Shown: positions 27,107 through 35,275, counted from the stretch's first letter. The stretch: 64,000 bases of DNA from Candidatus Bipolaricaulota bacterium (GCA_028278555.1 JANQEA010000048.1:1-64000), one strand, 5' to 3'. The notes: generated by a model from the sequence alone, not told the origin. Made by a program: numbers and translations.

Positions 27107-27135
27107 TTGACCGCTCGCACTTTGAGGGCTAGGAT
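27107..27135 (+). promoter_or_regulatory. Promoter upstream of the cobalamin riboswitch
   Basis: -35 TTGACC (27107-27112), exactly 17 nt spacer, -10 TAGGAT (27130-27135). Transcription would start at about 27142, just before the riboswitch P1 helix. It is the best promoter in this part of the window. Confidence 0.7.
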
Positions 27136-27144
27136 GGGGCAGCA

Positions 27145-27300
27145 GTCGGCGAAGCGGAGGTGTCTCAACGGCCCGGAAGCCCGGGACGCAATGGGGGAAG
27201 ACCGGTGACGCCCGTACGGGCGAAGTCCGGCGCTGTCGCGCAACTGTGGTCTCGCCAGACAGAACCGGCGAGAAAGCCAGAATACCCGCCTTCGCTTGGC
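27145..27300 (+). ncRNA. Cobalamin riboswitch aptamer
   Basis: The conserved core is readable: GGGGGAAG-ACCGGTGA (about 27193-27208), the GAAGTCCGG box (27222-27230), the GCTGTCGCGCAACTGTGG box (27232-27249), the CTCGCC/GGCGAG helix and AGCCAGAATACCCGCC (27275-27290). P1 can form between GCGAAG (27149-27154) and CTTCGC (27290-27295). These are the signatures of the adenosyl/methylcobalamin riboswitch class. It controls a single downstream gene, an exported Cys-rich protein, rather than a recognised B12 synthesis or BtuB-type gene. Confidence 0.92.
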
Positions 27301-27314
27301 CCTGGGACCTTCGC

Positions 27315-27367
27315 GGAAGAGGGACAGGGGCAAAACGCTCGTCTCTTCCCGTTCGTTCACGAACGGG
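27315..27367 (+). promoter_or_regulatory. Candidate expression platform of the riboswitch
   Basis: Two overlapping helices can form: GGAAGAG (27315-27321) with CTCTTCC (27343-27349), and the perfect 8-bp hairpin CCCGTTCG-TTCA-CGAACGGG (27348-27367). They share bases 27348-27349, so they could be alternative states. No T-tract follows, which favours control of translation or Rho-dependent termination over an intrinsic terminator. Confidence 0.45.
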
Positions 27368-27443
27368 GCTCTCCCGCGACGGAAGGGTGCATGGCAGACG
27401 ATCGGTTCGCGCGAAACGATCCCGGTCGTCGGAAGGAGCTGGT

Positions 27444-28790
27444 ATGAGACGGGTGTTGGTGGTTGGCATGATCGTGGCCGGTCTCGGCGTCGCAGCACAC
27501 GCCGGGAGCTTCTCGGGGAGCTACGAGGCGACGCTCTGTTTCGGCGTCGAGGGAACGCCGGCAAGTGTTGTGCTGGACGACATGTGGTCGTTCCTCGAAG
27601 TCGACTACGCTACGTGCGGATGGACCTTCGGATCGAACGCGACCCTCGATGAAGACGGGCTCGACAAGATCTGGTTCACAGCGAGTGGAGGTCTCGGCGC
27701 GTTCACGGCGAAGAGTATTCTCGTCTTCGACCCCGCAACGTCCGAGTTCAAGGCGTTCGATACCGTCGTCGACGTGACGCTCGCGGGAGTCGAGTTCTAC
27801 GGGATGTTCAACCTCGGGCGAAATGGTGGCGACATCGCGGTTGGCGGCCTCGTCGGAGGAATCGGCCGTCTCGGAGAATGCACAATCGGGGTCGAACTCG
27901 ACTACGGCGGCATCCTCCCGAACCTCTGGTACGCCTATCTCTGGGGACCGGCCTTCGCCCTCTATCCCTACGACGGATGGGAGGTCTGCCCTGGGCTCTA
28001 CTATGCCGAGATCGGGTGGTTCCTCACCGAGGATTGCAGCCCCGGACTGACGGGGGTCCAGGTTCTCGCCGTCTTCCCATTCACCTGCCTGACCGTGACC
28101 ACGATCGTCGACTTCAGCTGCGCGGAAGGATTCGATTCAGCCTGCTTCCACGTCTTCGACATCGATCTCGGAGCCGGCTGGTTCGACCTTGCTGCGCTCG
28201 CGATCTGCTTCGAGCCGGAGGGGAAGTCGATCTGCGCCGACCTCGATCTGACCCTCGGAGATGCGATCTGCGTCAGACCCTACTTCGACCTTGTGTTCGA
28301 CGGCGACTATCAAGTCACCGGCATCGAGCTGAATGCCCTCACGCTGACGTACGAGGTCAACGGCGTGACGTTCAAGGCCGGTGAGATCTTCGATCGAACG
28401 TGGGAGCTCGATGACCCGTCGCTGACCGCCTGCGAGAGCGCGCTCTACAACCCGTACACGTGGCGTTTCACACGGACCGGAGCGATCTCGTATTCGTGGT
28501 ATGGGTCCTCCTGTTGGTACAGCGTCCAGGACGGCGACGTCGAGTACCTGCCGAACGAGATGTTCGGCGTCTCGATCGACGGAGACAGCTGTTGCGGCGG
28601 CGCATTCGCCTTCGACGCATACAGCTTCTTCATCGCCGGGGAACGGGACGCGTACGGGATCTTTGGCTGGATCGGAAGCTTCATTCAGGTGGCAGCCGGG
28701 ATCGGACCTCGCCTTTCCGTCGGGTTTGCCCTCGATGTCACCTTCCTCGATGACGTACAGCTCCAGGTGAGCTTCCGAGCCAGCTGGTAG
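27444..28790 (+). CDS. Riboswitch-controlled, cysteine-rich exported protein
   Basis: A 448-residue protein; ATG follows GGAAGGAGCTGGT. The frame is open far upstream, but that part is the riboswitch. Signal peptide ends near residue 20 (AHA). The mature protein is strand-rich, with repeating blocks containing aromatic residues and about 15 Cys spread evenly (for example FTCLTV, FSCAEG, AICFEP, SICADL, AICVRP, DSCCGG), suggesting a large disulfide-stabilised beta structure or a barrel at the outer surface. It does not resemble BtuB: there is no TonB box or plug. The cobalamin riboswitch suggests a role in corrinoid binding or uptake, or a function replaced by a B12-dependent one. No known family recognised. 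Confidence 0.8.
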   Translation: MRRVLVVGMIVAGLGVAAHAGSFSGSYEATLCFGVEGTPASVVLDDMWSFLEVDYATCGWTFGSNATLDEDGLDKIWFTASGGLGAFTAKSILVFDPATSEFKAFDTVVDVTLAGVEFYGMFNLGRNGGDIAVGGLVGGIGRLGECTIGVELDYGGILPNLWYAYLWGPAFALYPYDGWEVCPGLYYAEIGWFLTEDCSPGLTGVQVLAVFPFTCLTVTTIVDFSCAEGFDSACFHVFDIDLGAGWFDLAALAICFEPEGKSICADLDLTLGDAICVRPYFDLVFDGDYQVTGIELNALTLTYEVNGVTFKAGEIFDRTWELDDPSLTACESALYNPYTWRFTRTGAISYSWYGSSCWYSVQDGDVEYLPNEMFGVSIDGDSCCGGAFAFDAYSFFIAGERDAYGIFGWIGSFIQVAAGIGPRLSVGFALDVTFLDDVQLQVSFRASW

Positions 28791-28839
28791 ACGGGGCCGC
28801 GAGGAGCCGAACCTCCTTCCCGAGTGTCGCGTATCCCAC

Positions 28840-28868
28840 TTGGCCGCGCATCCGGTTGTTGATAGGAT
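28840..28868 (+). promoter_or_regulatory. Promoter of the EEP-like protein gene
   Basis: -35 TTGGCC (28840-28845), 17 nt spacer and -10 TAGGAT (28863-28868), 23 nt before the start codon. The -10 is identical to that of the riboswitch promoter. Confidence 0.55.
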
Positions 28869-28891
28869 CTCGTCACCGGGAAGGAGGGGGA

Positions 28892-29863
28892 ATGAGACGA
28901 ACGATATTCATCGGCCTACTCATTCTGTTCGCGACGTCCGTGGGGGCCGTCGCGCTCGAGTCAATCACTGTATGCAGCTTCGACATCAACGAACTCGGTC
29001 ACTACGCCGAGAAGGAGACGCGCGTGTTGGCGCAGATCCTGGCCAACTACGACATCGTGCTCATCCAGGGAATCGTGGCGCCTCCATACGACGGCACGTT
29101 CCCCAACGGGAATCCGTACGAGCCGGACACGACGGTGGCGGCGTTCTTCGATGAGATGACGCTCGTGTGGGGATACGACTACGTTCTCTCCGAGGAAGAC
29201 ACGGGGAAACGGCTCCTCAACCACAGCAACGAGCCGTGGACCGAATGGTTCGTCGTCTTCTACGATCCGACGCTGATCGAGCCGATCAACGGCGCGGGAG
29301 CCTACCTCGCCGAGGACGTCAGCGCGAACCCAGTCTACGACCGCGTCCCGTATGCGTTCCCGCTTCGCCACATCAAGACGGGATTCGACTTCGTCTTGAT
29401 CTCCGTCCATCTGCACGAGGGGGCAGGAGCGGACGATCAAGCGAAGCGCGCGGAAGAGCTTGCGGCGATCGCCGGCTGGATCGAGATCGACGGGCAGACA
29501 ACCGGGGAGACGGAGTACCTTGTCGTTGGGAGCATGAACTTCGCCGACTGCTCGGAGATCCTGAGCTGCACGCCGACCGACTGCCGCTTCCTCAACCCAA
29601 CCTACAGCGGCGACTGCCTCGCCACCGACGCGAGCCTGACGCCGAGCCTCCCGTACGATGGTCTCCTGTTCACGCAACGTGTCGAGGTCGACTACGTCTT
29701 CGGACTCCGCGTGATCGATCTCGTCTCCGGGCTGGCCGCCGTCTGGAATCCGTTCGCCGAGCCGGTCGAGGACGCGTTCGGAGATCTCGGCTTCACCAAG
29801 AAGATCTCGGATCACAACCCGATCGTCTTCAGATTCCAGATCGCCTCGGGCGACTGGGACTAG
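28892..29863 (+). CDS. Exported EEP (DNase I-like) fold protein with altered active site
   Basis: A 323-residue protein; ATG after AAGGAGGGGGA. Signal peptide ends near residue 20. The fold of the endonuclease/exonuclease/phosphatase family is readable: SFDINELG (usually SFNI), NYDIVLIQGI (usually IQE), LISVHLHEG, VGSMNFAD (usually GDFNAD) and the terminal SDHNPIVF. The metal-binding Glu is replaced by Gly and the Asp of GDxN by Ser, so normal phosphodiesterase chemistry looks impaired. The terminal SDH motif and one HL motif are kept. It may be a pseudoenzyme, binding protein or use another metal site. Confidence 0.8.
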   Translation: MRRTIFIGLLILFATSVGAVALESITVCSFDINELGHYAEKETRVLAQILANYDIVLIQGIVAPPYDGTFPNGNPYEPDTTVAAFFDEMTLVWGYDYVLSEEDTGKRLLNHSNEPWTEWFVVFYDPTLIEPINGAGAYLAEDVSANPVYDRVPYAFPLRHIKTGFDFVLISVHLHEGAGADDQAKRAEELAAIAGWIEIDGQTTGETEYLVVGSMNFADCSEILSCTPTDCRFLNPTYSGDCLATDASLTPSLPYDGLLFTQRVEVDYVFGLRVIDLVSGLAAVWNPFAEPVEDAFGDLGFTKKISDHNPIVFRFQIASGDWD

Positions 29864-29896
29864 ACGGATCGCGAGCGACGCAGGAAAGGAGCGGTC

Positions 29897-29977
29897 ATGA
29901 GCTGGATCGTCATCCTTGCGCTGGTCGCCGTCGGCCTGGCAGTCCTCGTTCTGCTCGGCCTCGGCGCCGTCTCGTAG
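29897..29977 (+). CDS. 26-residue single-span membrane peptide
   Basis: A short reading frame with an excellent ribosome site (AGGAAAGGAGCGGTC, then ATG). It encodes MSW followed by one continuous hydrophobic helix rich in Leu, Val, Ala and Gly, ending AVS. It is 33 nt after the EEP-like gene and 15 nt before the stop of the convergent molybdopterin gene. It is too short for family assignment. Membrane microproteins often regulate larger complexes; no partner is known. Confidence 0.55.
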   Translation: MSWIVILALVAVGLAVLVLLGLGAVS

Positions 29978-29992
29978 GACTCGTCGATCGAA

Positions 29993-30556
29993 TCAGACCC
30001 CGCGGAAGCGTTCCTCCCTCCATGGATCGCCGACGTCGTGGTAGCCACGTTCTTCCCAGAAGCCTCGTGGCCGCTCGGTGAGAAATCGGATCTCCGCAAG
30101 GTACTTCGCGTACTTCCACGCGTAGAGTGAAGGAATCACCAGCCGGAGCGGGTGCCCGTGCTCCGGAAGGAGCGACTCGCCGTTCATCCGCGTCGCGACC
30201 AGACTCCCTTCAGCGATGAAGTGATCGTACGGAACGCCTGTCGTGTAGCCATCTCGGCCGACGGCGAGGATCCACGATGCATCCGGTGTCGGCTCGACCA
30301 GATCGACGAGGGTCCGTGTCGCGATCCCTTCCCAGATAACGTCCTTCACGCTCCAGCGGGTGACACAGTGGAAGTCTCGCATCACCGAAAATGTCGGGAG
30401 GCCAGCCAGTTCCGCCCAACGCAGCGATCGTTCCCGAGCGACTGCCCCGGCGAGGAGGAGACGGGCATCCTCTACGTTGATCGGCGGGACGTGCGCGATG
30501 TCATAGACGATTGGCGCGTCGATCCACCGCTGCCCGGGGGGGAGTCGATTCTCCAT
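29993..30556 (-). CDS. Cytosolic sulfite-oxidase-type molybdopterin protein
   Basis: A 187-residue protein from ATG 30556; the frame is open further upstream but without start signals. The domain has the Mo-ligating Cys C64 (DFHCVTRWS), the DGYTTGVPYD and HGHPLRLVIPSLYAWKYAK segments, and ends in GFWEERGYHDVGDPW. It is shorter than the anchored paralogue at 18942 and has no signal peptide or anchor, so it should stay in the cytosol. A TACGCT box at 30564-30569 lies 7 nt before the ATG and no Shine-Dalgarno is seen, so the mRNA may be leaderless. Substrate unknown. Confidence 0.83.
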   Translation of the reverse strand: MENRLPPGQRWIDAPIVYDIAHVPPINVEDARLLLAGAVARERSLRWAELAGLPTFSVMRDFHCVTRWSVKDVIWEGIATRTLVDLVEPTPDASWILAVGRDGYTTGVPYDHFIAEGSLVATRMNGESLLPEHGHPLRLVIPSLYAWKYAKYLAEIRFLTERPRGFWEERGYHDVGDPWREERFRGV

Positions 30557-30682
30557 GTCATCCAGCGTAGCACCGCGCAGCGTGACGGGCAACGTCCAGC
30601 CGACATCGATCTCTCTATCCCCAATTGGCTCAACTTCGCTTATACTGCTATCGTGAACTATCACGACGAGCAGGAGGCTCCC

Positions 30683-31465
30683 ATGATCCGAAAAATCGCA
30701 GTTGCCGCGATCGCCGCGCTGATGGTGTCGGGTGCTGTGGCCGGCGCACCCTGCAGTGTCGAAGTCCTCTTCACCTCGCCGCCGGTCGATCAGACGATCG
30801 AGCAAGCAATCATTCGTGAGATCGACGCCGCCGGAGAGCAGATCTTGATCGCGATGTACTCGTTCAGCAGTGACGCGCTCGGAGACGCGGTGATCCGCGC
30901 TCACCAGCGCGGAGTCGACGTCTACGTCCTGCTCGACCAGGCTCAGGGAGGGTCCGACACGGCGCTCGAACGGTCGAAACTCGAAACCGCGGGGATCGCC
31001 ACGGCCGTCGAACAGAGACCCGGGCTCCTCCATCACAAGTTCGTCGTCATTGACCAGCAGAAGGTGATCACCGGATCCTACGACTGGGCCGGCGAGGACA
31101 ACTTCGAGAACGTCGTCGTCATCAACTGCGAAGAGGTCGCGCTACGCTTCGTCGACGAGTTCGAGCACATCGCGAATGACCTCCTTGGGCTCGGTTGGTT
31201 CGAGGTGATCATCCCGGCAGCGACGGCTCCCGGAGATCCGTGTCTGGAATGTCTCGCCAAGATCAACGACTCGACGCGCGAGGACTTCGCGGAGTGCACA
31301 GGGGTCGACACGTATCTCGCCTTCCGGCTGGAGACCTACATTCCGTACTACGTCTATTACTGCTCACGGGCGGCGATCGAGACCGTTCTTCTCGGCGTTC
31401 CCGGCCTGGAACTCGAGCTCGCCATCGCGATCGTCGACTGCATCTGCGAGGACCTTCTTAGGTAG
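30683..31465 (+). CDS. Exported phospholipase D-like nuclease (Nuc type)
   Basis: A 260-residue protein; ATG after CAGGAGGCTCCC. Signal peptide to about residue 21. A single HKD motif, H117-x-K119-x4-D124, followed by GSYDW, is typical of the Nuc/EndA group of PLD nucleases that act as dimers on DNA. The C-terminal third has six Cys and a helix-hairpin-helix-like end (VLLGVPGLELELAIAIVD), which could bind DNA non-specifically. Likely role: degradation of external nucleic acids. Confidence 0.83.
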   Translation: MIRKIAVAAIAALMVSGAVAGAPCSVEVLFTSPPVDQTIEQAIIREIDAAGEQILIAMYSFSSDALGDAVIRAHQRGVDVYVLLDQAQGGSDTALERSKLETAGIATAVEQRPGLLHHKFVVIDQQKVITGSYDWAGEDNFENVVVINCEEVALRFVDEFEHIANDLLGLGWFEVIIPAATAPGDPCLECLAKINDSTREDFAECTGVDTYLAFRLETYIPYYVYYCSRAAIETVLLGVPGLELELAIAIVDCICEDLLR

Positions 31466-31486
31466 ATCGCCCAGCGGCTTCTGGGG

Positions 31487-32320
31487 TCAGTCGGACGCTG
31501 TCGCGTCGAAGTACGCGTCGAGCGTCATCTCGGCCGGTGCGCCCTCGGCGAGCACGTCCAGCAAATCGACGACCCGCACGTCGAGATAGTCGTGATCGCG
31601 GTAGAGGTACGCTGTCAGCGTTGTCGGATCGAAGATGTTGGAGTAGGCCGTGTATCCGGGAATGTGGACGCCGTTGAGGATCGATCGGAAGGTGCGGACC
31701 GACGGAGTGCTCGTTCCCGCCTCGATCCGCCGGAGCATCAGTTCCGCCGTCTCGTATCGCCAACATGGATAGAAACCGACCGATCGATCGGTCACGTTGA
31801 AGTTGGTGATCACACGATAGCCATCCTGCTGTCTCAGAAAGGCGATCTCCCCGTCGGCGCCCGAGGTGACGATCAGAGAGTCGCCGTTCCGGTCGAACCA
31901 GAGGTACTGCGCCATCCCGCTCGAGCTGAAGTCGTACTGGCGGACGTACGCCTCGACCTCGTCGACCGTCGCGCATCGCTGGAGAACTTGAGAGAGCCAG
32001 CCAGGCAGTGCGGCTGGCTTCTCCTTGTGCCAGTTCAGACTGATCGCACATGAGCCGGTCGCATCGTAGCAGAGCCCGGCAGAGTTCATCCCGCCCTGTA
32101 GTGACCGCTCGTCGAAGCCGAGGCAGAGAACGCCGTGGTACGGCCCGCGCGGCGCGAGGAACCAGATGTGCGGTTCGAGTCGGTCGTAGTCCTCATTGTT
32201 GCCAAAGAGGAGTACCCCGCCGCCGGCATACGAGAAGACCGTGCACGCTCCACCGGAGACGCTAAGGTAGACCACAACGATCACCGCCATCGCCAATCTG
32301 CAGGATGCTGCTCGACTCAC
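31487..32320 (-). CDS. Exported Ntn-type amide hydrolase (choloylglycine-hydrolase-like) 1
   Basis: A 277-residue protein starting at a GTG preceded by GGAGGACAATC. The signal peptide ends in SGGA and the next residue is C26, the start of CTVFSYAGGG...GNNEDYD, the N-terminal pattern of linear-amide hydrolases (choloylglycine/penicillin V acylase clan). Cleavage by signal peptidase would expose Cys as the N-terminal nucleophile, as needed for catalysis. Later WHKEKP and CWRYETAELML regions match its paralogue at 59154. Substrate unknown; acyl-homoserine lactones, peptides or N-acyl amino acids are all possible. Confidence 0.78.
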   Translation of the reverse strand: MSRAASCRLAMAVIVVVYLSVSGGACTVFSYAGGGVLLFGNNEDYDRLEPHIWFLAPRGPYHGVLCLGFDERSLQGGMNSAGLCYDATGSCAISLNWHKEKPAALPGWLSQVLQRCATVDEVEAYVRQYDFSSSGMAQYLWFDRNGDSLIVTSGADGEIAFLRQQDGYRVITNFNVTDRSVGFYPCWRYETAELMLRRIEAGTSTPSVRTFRSILNGVHIPGYTAYSNIFDPTTLTAYLYRDHDYLDVRVVDLLDVLAEGAPAEMTLDAYFDATASD

Positions 32321-32465
32321 GATTGTCCTCCGATTCCCCTGTCATCGAGTTGCTTGATCAGTGTCGACAATCGGTCGGCAACCATCAACCGACGTCACCG
32401 AATCCCCACGTCCGCCACACGAAACGACCGCCTCCCCCGTAGAGGCTAGCGCGGAGGTGGTAAGA

Positions 32466-32879
32466 ATGGAGTTCCGATTCAACTATGTGCGGCTCCTGGT
32501 CGAGAACTACCGAGGCACCTTCCGTTTCTACCGCGACGTTCTGGGATTGACGCTCCTCCGCGGCGACACCGACTCCGAATACGCCGAGTTCGAGGCACCC
32601 GGCGTCCGGCTCGCCCTGTTCCAACGAGCGAGGATGGCCGACGCCCTCGGCATCCCCGAGCCGAAAAGTGAGGGACGCGGGCACGTCACGCTCGTCTTCG
32701 CCGTCGACGATGTCGATGCGGCCCACAAGGAGCTGGAACGCAAGGGCGTCCGCTTCATCTTCGCTCCGCGGACGCATGAGGACTGGGACGTACGAACCGC
32801 CCATTTTCGCGACCCGGACGGCAACGTCATCGAGATCAACCAGCGGATCGAAGCGGTGTCCAAGGCGCCAATCGGGTAG
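32466..32879 (+). CDS. VOC-family (glyoxalase/bleomycin-resistance-like) protein
   Basis: A 137-residue protein, ATG after GGAGGTGGTAAGA. Two beta-alpha-beta-beta-beta halves are visible, with VRLLVENYRGTFRFYRDVLGL at the start, and FAVDDVDAA followed by HFRDPDGNVIEINQ at the end. The late Glu and a His in these positions are the usual metal ligands. VOC proteins include dioxygenases, isomerases and drug-binding proteins. The role cannot be told. No clear operon partner. Confidence 0.88.
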   Translation: MEFRFNYVRLLVENYRGTFRFYRDVLGLTLLRGDTDSEYAEFEAPGVRLALFQRARMADALGIPEPKSEGRGHVTLVFAVDDVDAAHKELERKGVRFIFAPRTHEDWDVRTAHFRDPDGNVIEINQRIEAVSKAPIG

Positions 32880-33045
32880 ACGCCCGCCGCGGCGTTCGGC
32901 AAGCCCGCCCTCGTAGGCCGGAATGCATCCGCTCCGATCTTCGATCACGTCGTAGCGCGCACTCCCAGCGATCGGATGTCGGTGACACGCGTCGCCCGGA
33001 TTCCAATATCCTCATAGGAAGCCAGATCGCGGAGGTGCCACATCG

Positions 33046-33897
33046 ATGAAGCGAGTCGCTGCCGTCTGTCTTCTCTTGTCCGTCGGACTCGGCGGATCAT
33101 CCGTAGTCGCGCAGGAGCCGGCACAGGCCGCCGCCCTGATCGCCGCAGCGGACGCGGCGTTCGACCGCTGGAACAGGCCGTTCGACTTCGACGCCTATCG
33201 AACGCGGCTTGAAACGGCCATCGCCTTGTGGGAAGAGGCGCTCCCACGGATCCCCAGCGAGGACTTCGCTGCTCTGTCCCATACGCTCAACCGGCTCGCA
33301 CAGGCCTACTTCGAACTCGGCGAGGCTTACCTGACGGAACCGGAAGAGAAGGAAGAGGCCTACGGCGCGGGGAAGGACTACGCGCTGGCGAGCCTCCGCC
33401 TCGATCCGCTCTTCAGCGAGGTCGAGGCGAACGACGGGTTCCGGGCCGCCCTCCGTTCGGCGTCGGACGTCGAAGCGATCTTCTGGTACGGCAACACGCT
33501 CGGCGTCTGGCTGAACTACCATCAGATCACCGCGATCCTCGGCGGCGTCCTCGACGTCCTCGCCAGCTACGAGCGTGCGATCGAGCTCGACGAGACCCAT
33601 CTCGGAGGCGCTCCGCATCGATCGATGGCAGCGCTGATCGCTCAGGCCTACTTCGTGATCTCCAGGTCGCGACACGATGCGGTCGACCACTACGAGCGCT
33701 CGATCGAGATCGATCCGGCGTACCTCGAAAGCTACGTCAACTACGCCGAGCACTACGCCGGCCCGCTCGGCCGCGAGGACCTGTACCACGACCTGCTCGA
33801 CACCGCAATAGAGATGGCCGCGGATCCGCAAGTGATGGGCGCGTGGCCGCTCTACAACGCGCTCGCGATCCGACGGGCGTGGACGATGCTCCCGTAG
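33046..33897 (+). CDS. Exported TatT-like helical-repeat protein
   Basis: A 283-residue protein; a signal peptide ends near VAQ (residue 22). ATG lies after GGAGGTGCCACATCG. The rest is a helical repeat protein with TPR-like units (LAQAYFELGEAYL, SYERAIELDE, HYERSIEIDPAYLES), and the AIFWYGNTLGVW stretch typical of the TRAP transporter TatT component family. TatT proteins are periplasmic trimers that associate with substrate-binding proteins. No TRAP transporter gene is adjacent. It converges with the glycosyltransferase gene. Confidence 0.7.
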   Translation: MKRVAAVCLLLSVGLGGSSVVAQEPAQAAALIAAADAAFDRWNRPFDFDAYRTRLETAIALWEEALPRIPSEDFAALSHTLNRLAQAYFELGEAYLTEPEEKEEAYGAGKDYALASLRLDPLFSEVEANDGFRAALRSASDVEAIFWYGNTLGVWLNYHQITAILGGVLDVLASYERAIELDETHLGGAPHRSMAALIAQAYFVISRSRHDAVDHYERSIEIDPAYLESYVNYAEHYAGPLGREDLYHDLLDTAIEMAADPQVMGAWPLYNALAIRRAWTMLP

Positions 33898-33903
33898 CCA
33901 GCC

Positions 33904-35079
33904 TCAGTATGTCCGTCCCTTCCACGCGCCGCCTCGTCCTCGGACGTGCTGCCACGCCGAGGAGAGGGTCATCGCGGTATACAGAACGCCGGCCAGCGGA
34001 AGGAGCAGCGCGGTCGACCGACCGACGCCGTGGTGCTTGAGGATTGGCACGAAGCTCGCCGCCATCAGCGCCCACGTCGCACCGCCGAGGAGGGCGAGCG
34101 GCAGCGCCGTCGGCAGACCGAGCCCCGCGGTAATCGCCCCTCCGATGCACGCGATCGGCGGGAGCGCATAGAGGAAGAGCATTCCGAGGACCGTACCGAG
34201 GAGCTTGAGCGGCGAATAGCCGAGCTGTGTGTAGGCCGAGCGAGCGACCATCCGCCAGACACTCGCCAGCGTTCCGTACCCTCGAACGCTGGTCACGCCG
34301 GCCGAGAACCCGAGCCAGAGCCGACCACCGGCGCGTTTGATCAGCCGACCGAGGGCGCAGTCGTCGATCAGCGCCGAGCGGATCGCCTCGAAGCCTCCGG
34401 CGCGTTCGAGCGCTTCCCGGCGGACGAGGATGCAGCCCCCGGCTGCCCCGGCGGTCCGACAACTCGGATTGCCGACGAAATGGAACGGAAACAGCTTCGC
34501 GAAGAAGTAGACGAACGCCGGCACGAGGAGACGGTCCCACGCCGAATCGACGCGAAGCGTCGCCATCGTCGAGACGAGATCGAGCCGCTCGCTTTCGGCT
34601 GTCTCGACCAGCGCACGGAGCACCCACGGCTCGTGGGCGATGTCGGCGTCGGTCAGCCAGAGATACTCCGCATCCTCCGCGTCCGGCGAGTCCGAGCCCT
34701 GCTGCATCGCCCAGACCTTTCCGGACCAACCCGTCGGGAGTGGGGCACCCGAGACAACACGCAGCCGCTTTCCTTCGGCGAGCCGGTCCGCTACTGCGCG
34801 CGCTGCGGTCGCCGTCCCATCCTCGCTCCGATCGTCGACCAGACAAACACGGAACGATCCCGTGTACTCCTGGGCGAGAACCGCCGGAAGCGTCTCTGGG
34901 AGGATCGCAGCTTCGTTGCGCGCCGGAACGATCGCCGCCACCGGAGGAGAAGACGTTTCGGCACCCGCCGCCTGGCGCACAAGCAAAGGAGAGACGCGCC
35001 AGAAGAACCCCCGGCCGACCAACAGCCCGATCCACGCCAGCAGTGCGGCGGCGGCCACACCCCACAATCCGTGCATCAT
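33904..35079 (-). CDS. Glycosyltransferase family 2 (HpnB-like)
   Basis: A 391-residue membrane protein. N-terminal transmembrane segment (about 5-25), then a GT-A domain (VAAIVPARNEAAI; LVDDRSEDGT; the catalytic-site text WLTDADIAHEP; later ALIDDC) and four C-terminal transmembrane segments. The PTGWSGKVWAMQQG and AGAAGGCILVRREAL texts are close to the hopene-associated glycosyltransferase HpnB. No other hopanoid gene (squalene-hopene cyclase, HpnA, HpnH) is nearby, so the actual acceptor could be another polyprenoid or lipid. Nucleotide-sugar donor unknown. Confidence 0.83.
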   Translation of the reverse strand: MMHGLWGVAAAALLAWIGLLVGRGFFWRVSPLLVRQAAGAETSSPPVAAIVPARNEAAILPETLPAVLAQEYTGSFRVCLVDDRSEDGTATAARAVADRLAEGKRLRVVSGAPLPTGWSGKVWAMQQGSDSPDAEDAEYLWLTDADIAHEPWVLRALVETAESERLDLVSTMATLRVDSAWDRLLVPAFVYFFAKLFPFHFVGNPSCRTAGAAGGCILVRREALERAGGFEAIRSALIDDCALGRLIKRAGGRLWLGFSAGVTSVRGYGTLASVWRMVARSAYTQLGYSPLKLLGTVLGMLFLYALPPIACIGGAITAGLGLPTALPLALLGGATWALMAASFVPILKHHGVGRSTALLLPLAGVLYTAMTLSSAWQHVRGRGGAWKGRTY

Positions 35080-35275
35080 TCGCTCCTCTCACGCCTCGGC
35101 AAGCAGCCGAACCGACCTCTGCCACATCGAGATCATCGGCAATGGCCGACGCCGATTTCCAGTCGATGCTCCCTTTGATCCAAGCAACTCGAACGCGACT
35201 TGCTTGGAAAGCGTGAATGGCTGCGATAAGATCGTTCGGCCTGTACTGAGGTCAGGCTGAGGGTTGGGAGGTGAC

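Noticed and set aside
27246..27443. Upstream in-frame extension of the Cys-rich exported protein
   Set aside because: This DNA is the cobalamin riboswitch and its leader; the signal peptide starts at 27444.
30557..31036. N-terminal extension of the cytosolic molybdopterin protein
   Set aside because: Overlaps the divergent PLD nuclease gene and has no start signal; the protein is complete from ATG 30556.
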